This document shows positions 1 through 5,288 of a DNA stretch of 5,288 nt, piece by piece; position 1 is the first letter of the stretch; each line of letters begins with the position of its first letter. Where the stretch lies: assembly GCA_017999135.1 (NCBI GenBank), contig JAGOBT010000273.1, forward strand, positions 1-5,288, written 5' to 3'. A program made the position numbers and the translations under genes. Under the pieces are notes generated by a model. The model saw nothing but the letters and a program-made list of their open reading frames with translations. It did not search any database and was not told the origin of the DNA. Origin of the DNA: Burkholderiaceae bacterium (lineage in GTDB: Bacteria; Pseudomonadota; Gammaproteobacteria; Burkholderiales; Burkholderiaceae_C).

Positions 1-231
1 GCCGGCGTGCCGCACAAGGTGGTCAGCCAGGGCGGGCAGTTCCAGCAGAGCCTGCCGCAGGGCCGCACCTACCAGCTGCTGCGCCTGCGCATCGACGACA
101 GCGACGGCCTGGTGCCCGAGATCACCGGCCACCGGCTGATGGTGCAGGTGCGCCTGATGCGCCCCGATGCCGACGGCCGCCTGCGCCCGGCGCCGGTCGA
201 CCAGCCGTTTGAACTGGCGCTGTGCGCATGA
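1..231 (+). CDS. zapD: Cell division protein ZapD, C-terminal part (5' end outside window)
   Basis: This is the last 76 residues of ZapD (DUF1342), a cytoplasmic protein that crosslinks FtsZ filaments and helps keep the Z-ring together. The frame is open from base 1 to a TGA at 229-231. The recognisable pattern is a run ending in LLRLRID, then P-E-I-T-G-H-R, then V-R-L-M-R-P-D and the closing P-F-E-L-A-L-C. It aligns with the remembered E. coli ZapD C-terminus (LLRLNL, QISGH, IRFMPLD, FELACC). The family is about 250 residues long, so about two thirds lies upstream. A GTG at 7 is in frame but is not the real start, because homology continues through it. The stop overlaps the yacG start by 4 nt, so the two are probably co-transcribed and coupled. 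Identity rests on recalled alignment of the C-terminus only. Confidence 0.88.
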   Translation, partial: AGVPHKVVSQGGQFQQSLPQGRTYQLLRLRIDDSDGLVPEITGHRLMVQVRLMRPDADGRLRPAPVDQPFELALCA

Positions 232-437
232 CCGGCCCCGACGCCCCCGCCGAACCGCGCCGCGTGCCCTGCCCCACCTGCAAGCGGCCGGCGGTGTTTG
301 CGCCCAGCAACCCGTCACGGCCGTTCTGCAGCGAGCGCTGCCGCGGCGTCGACCTGGGCGCCTGGGCCAATGAGAGCTACCGCGTCGAGGTGCCGCCCGG
401 GCGCGAGGACGACGACACCCTGCCTGACCGCGCGTGA
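228..437 (+). CDS. yacG: DNA gyrase inhibitor YacG (zinc-binding)
   Basis: YacG is a small cytoplasmic zinc protein. In E. coli it binds GyrB and inhibits gyrase supercoiling. The 69-residue product has the full family signature: C15-P-T-C18 and C34-S-E-R-C38 as the four zinc ligands, followed by the hallmark D-L-G-A-W-A at 42-47 and E-S-Y-R at 49-52. The tail (about residues 56-69) is acidic and looks disordered. Length is normal for the family. I chose the ATG at 228 because it forms an ATGA overlap with the zapD stop. A GTG two codons earlier (222) is possible but has no better support. No clear Shine-Dalgarno precedes it, so translation probably depends on ribosomes finishing zapD. The zapD-yacG order is common in proteobacteria. 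The stop TGA at 435-437 overlaps the next start. Confidence 0.95.
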   Translation: MTGPDAPAEPRRVPCPTCKRPAVFAPSNPSRPFCSERCRGVDLGAWANESYRVEVPPGREDDDTLPDRA

Positions 438-3400
438 CCGCGGACACCGCTGCCGATCCCGTGGCGCCGCCGTCGGCAAGCCGGCGCTGGGCACGCCGCC
501 TGCTGCTGCTGGCAGCGATGCTGGCGCTGCTGGCCGCCGCCGCCTGGTGGGGCGTTCCGGCGCTGCTGAAGTCGCAACTGCCGCCACGGCTGGAAGCGCT
601 GCTGGGCCGGCCGGTCAGCCTGGCCGGCGCCCGCTTCGACCCGCTGCGCATGGCGCTCGATCTGCAGGGCTTGCGCATCGGCGCCGCCGCCACGGCCAGC
701 GCCGACGCACCGCCGCTGCTGCTGATCGACCGGCTGCAGGTCGACCTGAACCTGCCGATGGCGCTGCGCCACCGGGCGCCGGTGGTCGACGCACTGGCCA
801 TCGACGGCCTGCAGCTGCGGCTGGCCCGCACCGGTGCCGGCCGCCTCGACATCGACGACGTGATCACCCGGCTGGCCGGCCCGGGCACGCCTGCGGAGCC
901 ATCGGAGCCAGCCCGCTTCGCGCTGTACAACCTGACGCTGCGCAACGGCCAGATCCTGTTCGACGACCAGCCGGTGGCGCGCAAGCACCAGGTGCAGGCC
1001 ATCACGCTGGACCTGCCCTTCCTGTCGAACCTGCCGGGCGACACCACGGTGCACACCAAGCCGCGGCTGGCCTTCAACCTCGACGGCACCGCCTTCGACA
1101 GCGGCAGCCAGGCACTGCCCTTTGCCGAGACGCGCAGCGGCGACCTGAACCTGGCCTTCCAGGACTTCGATCTGGTGCCCTGGATGGCCTACCTGCCGGC
1201 CGACCTGCCGGTGCGCCTGCAGCGCGGCCGGCTCGACAGCACGCTGCAGGTGCGCTTTGCCATGCCGCCGCAGGGTGCACCCACGGTGGCGGTGCAGGGC
1301 CGCATCGGCCTGCGCGACATGGCGTTGGCCGATGCCGCCGGCGCACCGCTGGCCGCGTGGCAGTCGCTCGCGCTGGACCTGCAGGATGTGCAGCCCCTGG
1401 CCCGCCGTGTCGGCCTGGGGCCGCTGGTGGTCGACGGACTGGTGGTGCACCTGTCGCGCGACGCCCAGGGGCGGCTGAACCTGCAACGGCTGCAGGCACC
1501 ACGGGGCGCCGCTGCGCCGGCCGCACCTGCCGCGCCGCCAGCCGCGTCGGGCCCGGCCCCGGCTGGCCCCGGCCAGCCCTGGCAGCTGGCCATGGCCGGG
1601 CTGCAGTTGCGCGGGGCACAGGTGCACTGGCGCGACGACGGCCTGCGGCCAGCGGCCACCTACACCCTGGCCGACCTGTCGCTGCAGCTGTCAGACCTGC
1701 GCTGGCCCGCACTGCCCCCGGTGCCGGTGCAACTGCAGGCCCAGCTGCACCGCGGCGGCGCCGACGGCCCGATCACGGCCCGCCTCAGCGCCGAGGGCAC
1801 GGCGCACGACCGGGCGGCCCTGCTGGCGCTGTCGCTGGAGGCGCCGGACCTGGCCTCCCTGGCCCCGTACACCGCCACCGTGCTGAAGCCGCAGCTGCGC
1901 GGTGCCCTGGCGGCACGCGCCCAGCTGCGCTGGACGGCCGAGCCGGCAGCCCTGGCAGTGCAACTGGACGACGCCAGCCTGCGCAACCTGCAGCTGCTGG
2001 ACGGCGCCGGCCGCCGCGCCAGCGTGCTGGCCGGCGTCAAGCAGTTGCAACTGACCGACACCACGCTCGACCTGCAGGCCCGGCAGGTGGCGCTGGGCAG
2101 CCTGCGCATCGACCAGCCCAGCGCCAGCGTGCACCGGCAGGCCGACGGGCAGATCGACCTGTCCGCCTGGCTGCCAGCGGCGGCAGGCGCAACGCCCGCC
2201 ACCGCACAGCCCGCCGAGGCCATGGCCGGTATCGCACCGCCCTGGCGCATCAGCTTGAAGAACCTGGCGCTGCAAGGCGGCCGACTGGCCTGGAGCGACG
2301 CGGCGGCAGGCGCGCCCGACACACCGCTGCGCGCCGAGCTGGCGGGCTTGCGGGTGCAGCTGCAGGGCCTGGCCTGGCCGCCCACGGCGCGCACTGCGCC
2401 CGCCCGCCTGCAGGTGGCCGCCAGCGTCGGCGCGCCCGCGCGCCCTGGGGACGCCGCGCCGCAGCGCGGCAAGATCGACTGGAACGGCCGCATCGGCCTG
2501 GCGCCGCTGCTGGCCGACGGCCGCTTGCAGCTGGACCGCCTGCCGATCCACCTGTTCATGCGCTACGCCGGTGATGCGCTGCCGGCCGATCTGCAGCACG
2601 CCGACGCCAGCCTGTCGGTGCAGTTGCGGGCCGCGTCCACACCCGCCGGCTGGCAGATCAGCACCCGCGGCGACCTGCAGATCACCGAGGTGATGCTGCA
2701 CACCCGGGCAGCGGCGGGTGAACCTGCCGGCAGTGAGCTGCTGAGCTGGGAGTCGCTGGCGCTGCAGGGGCTGGCGGTGACGCTGCAACCGGCCGCCCGG
2801 CCGCGCGTGGAAGTGGGCGCCATCGCATTGAACGACTTCTACAGCCGCCTGGTGATCACCGAGCAGGGCCGTTTCAACCTGCAGGACGTGGCGGCGCCAG
2901 TCGCACCCGCAGCGTCGGCCCCGGCGGCCGCAGCCGTGCCGTCCGCTGCCCCCGCGGCATCGCCCGCCAGCGCCGCCGTTGCGGTGGCGGGCACCGTGGC
3001 CGCCGACAGCGGCTTCCCGATCGACCTGGTGCTGGGCCGCACCGACCTGCGCAACGGCCGCATCGACTTCAGCGACCGCTTCGTGCGGCCGAACTACAGC
3101 GCCCGCCTGACCGAGCTGAACGGCAGCATCGGCCCGCTGCGATCAGGCACGCGCGACATGGCCACCATCGCCATCCGCGGCCGCGCCGCCGACACCGCGC
3201 TGCTGGACATCAGCGGCCAGTTCAACCCCACGGTGCAGCCACCCGCGCTGGACATCCGCGCCAAGGCCACCGACCTGGAACTGGCGCCGCTGTCGCCCTA
3301 CGCCGGCAAGTACGCGGGCTATGCCATCGAGCGCGGCAAGCTCAGCATGGACGTGGCCTACCACATCGACGCCGCCGGCAAGCTCGACGCCAAGAACCAG

Positions 3401-4261
3401 GTGGTGCTGAACCAGCTCACCTTCGGCGAGCGGGTCGAGTCCCCCAGCGCCACCCAGCTGCCGGTGCTGCTGGCCGTGGCCCTGCTGAAAGACCGCAACG
3501 GTGTCATCGACATCAACCTGCCGGTCAGCGGCACGCTGGACGACCCCCAGTTCAGCGTGGGCGGCATCATCGTGAAGGTGATCGTCAACCTGCTGACCAA
3601 GGCGCTGACCGCACCGTTTGCGCTGCTGGCCGGCGGCGGCGCCGACGATGTGAGCCAGGTGAAGTTCGTGCCCGGCACGGCGCGCATCGCCGACGGCGGG
3701 CAACAGGTGCTGGCCAAGGTGGCCAGCGCCCTGCTCGACCGCCCCAGCCTGACGATGACGGTGACCGGTGCGGCCGACACCGTGTCCGAGCGCGACGATG
3801 CCATGCGTCTGCTGCTCGACGAGCGGCTGGCCGCCGAGGCGCGGCGTGATCGCCTGCGGGCTGCGCCGGCGGCGCAGCCCGCCACGCCGGCCGTGCCGGC
3901 CTCCGGCATCCGCCCGGCCGACCCACCGCCGGCGCCCCTGAGTGCCGCCGAACGCGCCGCGGCGCTCAAGCGCCTGTACCAGCAGACGCCACTGCCTGAC
4001 CGGCCGCGCAACCTGATCAACCAGCTGAAGGACGTGTCGCCTGCCGAGATGGAGACGCGCCTGCTGGCGGGCATCCGCATCACCGACGACACCATGCGCG
4101 AACTGGCCCTGCAGCGCGGCCTGGCCGTGCGCGACGCACTGATCGCCAAGGGCCTGCCCAGCGAGCGGTTGTTCCTGGCGGCGCCGCGGCTGCGGCTGTC
4201 GGGTGAAGGCGACGCGGCCTGGGTGCCGTCGGTGAATCTGACGCTCTCGGCCAACCGGTAA
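434..4261 (+). CDS. DUF748 / AsmA-like envelope protein with OmpA-like C-terminal motifs
   Basis: A 1275-residue protein that I recognise as DUF748 (AsmA-like superfamily). Its precise function is unknown. It begins with basic residues R17-R22 and a single hydrophobic segment at about 23-45, so it is probably an inner-membrane anchor with the rest in the periplasm. After that come four related modules (see the repeat entry) separated by Ala/Pro-rich linkers at about 355-383, 576-604 and 820-860. A DUF748/AsmA-type signature lies at 1020-1041 (D-R-N-G-V-I-D-I-N-L-P-V-S-G, then D-D-P-Q-F), followed by a hydrophobic stretch at 1045-1067. Residues 1076-1115 (V-K-F, P-G, ending G-A-A-D1115) and 1220-1260 (with R1228 and A-V-R-D-A-L) look like the two halves of an OmpA-type domain. 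The GTG start at 434 overlaps the yacG stop (GTGA) and has no good Shine-Dalgarno at normal spacing. GTG at 461 is an alternative that keeps the membrane segment. AsmA-like relatives such as TamB and YhdP carry lipids between membranes; a similar role here is inference. Confidence 0.85.
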   Translation: MTADTAADPVAPPSASRRWARRLLLLAAMLALLAAAAWWGVPALLKSQLPPRLEALLGRPVSLAGARFDPLRMALDLQGLRIGAAATASADAPPLLLIDRLQVDLNLPMALRHRAPVVDALAIDGLQLRLARTGAGRLDIDDVITRLAGPGTPAEPSEPARFALYNLTLRNGQILFDDQPVARKHQVQAITLDLPFLSNLPGDTTVHTKPRLAFNLDGTAFDSGSQALPFAETRSGDLNLAFQDFDLVPWMAYLPADLPVRLQRGRLDSTLQVRFAMPPQGAPTVAVQGRIGLRDMALADAAGAPLAAWQSLALDLQDVQPLARRVGLGPLVVDGLVVHLSRDAQGRLNLQRLQAPRGAAAPAAPAAPPAASGPAPAGPGQPWQLAMAGLQLRGAQVHWRDDGLRPAATYTLADLSLQLSDLRWPALPPVPVQLQAQLHRGGADGPITARLSAEGTAHDRAALLALSLEAPDLASLAPYTATVLKPQLRGALAARAQLRWTAEPAALAVQLDDASLRNLQLLDGAGRRASVLAGVKQLQLTDTTLDLQARQVALGSLRIDQPSASVHRQADGQIDLSAWLPAAAGATPATAQPAEAMAGIAPPWRISLKNLALQGGRLAWSDAAAGAPDTPLRAELAGLRVQLQGLAWPPTARTAPARLQVAASVGAPARPGDAAPQRGKIDWNGRIGLAPLLADGRLQLDRLPIHLFMRYAGDALPADLQHADASLSVQLRAASTPAGWQISTRGDLQITEVMLHTRAAAGEPAGSELLSWESLALQGLAVTLQPAARPRVEVGAIALNDFYSRLVITEQGRFNLQDVAAPVAPAASAPAAAAVPSAAPAASPASAAVAVAGTVAADSGFPIDLVLGRTDLRNGRIDFSDRFVRPNYSARLTELNGSIGPLRSGTRDMATIAIRGRAADTALLDISGQFNPTVQPPALDIRAKATDLELAPLSPYAGKYAGYAIERGKLSMDVAYHIDAAGKLDAKNQVVLNQLTFGERVESPSATQLPVLLAVALLKDRNGVIDINLPVSGTLDDPQFSVGGIIVKVIVNLLTKALTAPFALLAGGGADDVSQVKFVPGTARIADGGQQVLAKVASALLDRPSLTMTVTGAADTVSERDDAMRLLLDERLAAEARRDRLRAAPAAQPATPAVPASGIRPADPPPAPLSAAERAAALKRLYQQTPLPDRPRNLINQLKDVSPAEMETRLLAGIRITDDTMRELALQRGLAVRDALIAKGLPSERLFLAAPRLRLSGEGDAAWVPSVNLTLSANR
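839..3370 (+). repeat. Four degenerate ~210-260-residue modules inside the DUF748 protein
   Basis: Three short motifs recur in the same order four times in the protein encoded at 434-4261. Motif C is G-(R/Q)-(L/I/F)-(D/N)-(L/I), with its Gly at residues 136, 346, 572 and 812. After an Ala/Pro-rich or Pro/Glu stretch comes motif A, a beta-strand pair of the form L-x-N-G-x-I-x-(F/W)-x-D, with the Gly position at 172, 395 (Ala here), 616 and 875. Motif B is a D-L-x-x-(P/L)-x-x-x-Y pattern followed by an amphipathic strand, with its Tyr at 253, 479, 711 and 956. Spacing between copies is 210-259 residues. The copies were found by eye and are divergent at the protein level; no long nucleotide repeat is evident. 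This fits the repeating beta-rich groove of AsmA-like bridge proteins. Confidence 0.6.
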
Positions 4262-4265
4262 GCGT

Positions 4266-4288
4266 GTGGGCGGCCTTCCGCCGCCCAT
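4266..4288 (+). terminator. Stem-loop after the DUF748 gene, possible terminator
   Basis: TGGGCGGC (4267-4274) pairs with GCCGCCCA (4280-4287) around a 5-nt loop CTTCC. This gives 8 GC-rich base pairs plus a possible G-T closing pair at 4266/4288. It begins 5 bases after the TAA stop, where an intrinsic terminator would sit. No T-tract follows (the next bases are GGCATTGAAG), so it is not a canonical Rho-independent terminator. It may instead be a weak terminator or an mRNA 3'-end stabiliser. Confidence 0.45.
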
Positions 4289-4411
4289 GGCATTGAAGCC
4301 CTCCGGCGAGGCCCCAACCGCCGGCCGCATCACACCGCCGCTGGAGCCACGCCATGGTTGTCCGCGCGCCGATCCGGTTCAAACCGTTGCGCCTGCAGTT
4401 GTTGGCACTTC
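4289..4411. other. Intergenic stretch with no recognisable feature
   Basis: Between the post-DUF748 stem-loop and the GC-only inverted repeat I see no convincing gene, promoter or RNA. A short open frame on the + strand crosses it (4266-4460), but it has no ribosome binding site, has proline/glycine/arginine-rich content typical of GC-rich noise, and runs into the groES promoter. Base composition is slightly less extreme around 4355-4410 than in the flanking genes. Confidence 0.6.
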
Positions 4412-4451
4412 GGGCGGCCGCGCGCGGCCGGCAGGCGGCGCGCGGCCGTCC
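4412..4451. repeat. Long GC-only inverted repeat just upstream of the groES promoter
   Basis: CGGCCGCGCGC (4415-4425) is the exact reverse complement of GCGCGCGGCCG (4438-4448), giving 11 base pairs around a 12-nt loop. A G-T pair and two more G-C pairs (4412-4413 with 4450-4451) can extend it. The left half is also part of a perfect 16-base palindrome at 4415-4430. The structure ends 5 bases before the -35 region. It could act as a transcriptional stop for readthrough from upstream or as a supercoiling-sensitive cruciform; no role is shown by the sequence. Confidence 0.55.
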
Positions 4452-4455
4452 ACCT

Positions 4456-4484
4456 CTTGAAAGCCGGCGCGACGCCCCTATAAT
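4456..4484 (+). promoter_or_regulatory. groESL promoter, overlapping sigma-70 and sigma-32 type elements
   Basis: TTGAAA (4457-4462) and a perfect TATAAT (4479-4484) are separated by 16 nt, which gives a strong sigma-70-type promoter. The same bases also fit the heat-shock sigma-32 pattern: CTTGAAA at 4456-4462 and CCCCTATA at 4475-4482, with 12 nt between them. Transcription would start about 6-8 bases after TATAAT, near 4490-4492, at the left edge of the CIRCE operator. This placement explains basal housekeeping expression together with heat induction. The sigma-70 reading is the more certain; sigma-32 use is inferred from the consensus. Confidence 0.85.
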
Positions 4485-4490
4485 CTGTTG

Positions 4491-4517
4491 CTAGCACTCG
4501 CCAAGGTTGAGTGCTAA
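4491..4517 (+). promoter_or_regulatory. CIRCE operator (HrcA repressor binding site)
   Basis: The left arm CTAGCACTC (4491-4499), a 9-nt spacer (4500-4508) and the right arm GAGTGCTAA (4509-4517) match the CIRCE consensus TTAGCACTC-N9-GAGTGCTAA with one deviation, C instead of T at the first base. The inner 8 bp of each arm are perfectly complementary. CIRCE is bound by HrcA, which represses groESL and is inactivated on heat stress, with GroEL assisting HrcA folding. Its position at the predicted transcription start would block initiation, and the inverted repeat would also sit at the 5' end of the mRNA. Confidence 0.97.
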
Positions 4518-4611
4518 CAATCCCGGCACCGTCCGGTTCACTCCTGCAGACTGGCCGTGGCACTGCCCGGCGCAGGCTGCTGAAGACCCTCAGCTACCCC
4601 TAGGAGATACG
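4518..4611 (+). other. groES 5' leader, with ribosome binding site
   Basis: From the CIRCE element to the groES ATG there are 94 bases with no recognised gene or riboswitch. The ribosome binding site AGGAG at 4602-4606, followed by ATACG, is well placed for the ATG at 4612. It decides the start against upstream in-frame GTG codons, the earliest at 4507, which lie inside CIRCE and the leader. I saw no convincing stem that hides the ribosome binding site, so an RNA thermometer is not supported. Confidence 0.75.
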
Positions 4612-4902
4612 ATGAAACTTCGTCCTTTGCACGACCGTGTGATCGTCAAGCGCCTCGAGCAAGAAACCAAGACTGCCTCGGGCATCGTCATCCCCGACAA
4701 CGCCGCCGAGAAGCCCGACCAGGGCGAAGTGCTGGCCGTCGGCCCTGGCAAGCGCAACGACAAGGGTGACTTCGTCGCCCTGAACATCAAGGTGGGCGAC
4801 CGCGTGCTGTTCGGCAAGTACTCGGGCCAGACCGTCAAGGTCGATGGCGACGAGCTGCTGGTGATGCGCGAGGAAGACCTCTTCGCTGTGGTTGAGAAGT
4901 AA
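4612..4902 (+). CDS. groES: Co-chaperonin GroES (Hsp10)
   Basis: GroES forms the heptameric lid of the GroEL folding chamber in the cytoplasm. The 96-residue product has the standard family length. It opens with the conserved K-L-R-P-L-H-D-R-V at 2-10. The mobile loop at about 17-34 carries the GroEL-binding hydrophobic tripeptide I25-V26-I27, preceded by S-G and followed by P-D-N-A-A-E-K-P. Later landmarks are G-E-V-L-A-V-G-P-G at 38-46, [10 protein letters not shown] in the middle, and the closing E-D-L-F-A-V-V-E-K. The ATG at 4612 is fixed by the AGGAG upstream and by family length. It is the first gene of the groESL operon, under the promoter and CIRCE operator upstream. groEL follows after 61 bases with no promoter or terminator visible between them. 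Confidence 0.98.
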   Translation: MKLRPLHDRVIVKRLEQETKTASGIVIPDNAAEKPDQGEVLAVGPGKRNDKGDFVALNIKVGDRVLFGKYSGQTVKVDGDELLVMREEDLFAVVEK

Positions 4903-4942
4903 GCCCTGCGCTTCATTCTCCCCGCCAAGCAACACCCCCTGA

Positions 4943-5288
<346 letters not shown>

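Noticed and set aside
1496..1582. Ala/Pro-rich stretch as a possible frameshift or assembly error
   Set aside because: The frame stays open and recognisable motifs continue on both sides in the same frame; similar linkers recur at the equivalent place in other modules.
377..1627. 416-codon open frame on the - strand
   Set aside because: It lies entirely opposite the DUF748 and yacG genes, has Gln/Arg/His/Gly-rich composition typical of the reverse frame of GC-rich coding DNA, and matches no family I recognise.
298..2574. 758-codon open frame on the + strand
   Set aside because: It overlaps the DUF748 gene in another frame. The product is almost entirely Ala/Arg/Gly/Pro, the usual shadow when third codon positions are G or C, whereas the 434-4261 frame has clear domain motifs.
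3143..4333. 396-codon open frame on the - strand opposite the DUF748 3' end
   Set aside because: It has the same His/Gln/Gly/Arg/Val-rich shadow composition, no ribosome binding site, no recognisable domain, and conflicts with a well-supported gene.
4507..4611. Possible 35-residue N-terminal extension of GroES from GTG 4507
   Set aside because: The extension would begin inside CIRCE, GroES is conserved at about 96 residues, and AGGAG at 4602-4606 fixes the ATG at 4612.
4518..4611. RNA thermometer (ROSE-type) in the groES leader
   Set aside because: I looked for a segment complementary to the AGGAG region and found only the short CCTAGG palindrome at 4598-4603, too small to hide the ribosome binding site. 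CIRCE and the promoter already explain heat control.

Overview
The window is very GC-rich DNA with strong G/C preference at third codon positions and tightly packed genes. The gene content (a ZapD C-terminus, YacG, a large DUF748/AsmA-like protein, then groES-groEL behind a CIRCE operator) fits a betaproteobacterium, most likely of the Burkholderiales (Rubrivivax/Leptothrix/Comamonadaceae-type). That placement is inferred from gene families and composition, not from a database match.

Layout: positions 1-4261 look like one co-directional, translationally coupled operon on the + strand. The 3' end of zapD (FtsZ-bundling division factor) overlaps yacG (zinc-binding DNA gyrase inhibitor) by 4 nt (ATGA). 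yacG in turn overlaps a 1275-residue DUF748 protein by 4 nt (GTGA). The DUF748 protein has an N-terminal membrane anchor, four recognisable repeats of about 210-260 residues with Ala/Pro linkers, a DUF748/AsmA-type signature near residue 1020, and a C-terminus that reads like an OmpA-family fold split by an insertion of roughly 100 residues.

Positions 4262-4611 are a 350-base non-coding interval. It holds a stem-loop just after the DUF748 stop, a long GC-only inverted repeat at 4412-4451, and a compact heat-shock control region. The control region has a TTGAAA/TATAAT promoter that also reads as a sigma-32 promoter (CTTGAAA/CCCCTATA), followed by a CIRCE operator at the expected transcription start. 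A leader of about 120 nt runs to the groES ribosome binding site.

Positions 4612-5288 are the chaperonin operon: complete groES (96 aa) and the first 108 codons of groEL, which runs off the window. Nothing here looks mobile or phage-derived. The least understood part is the DUF748 protein. The rest is conserved housekeeping machinery with a well-preserved regulatory region.
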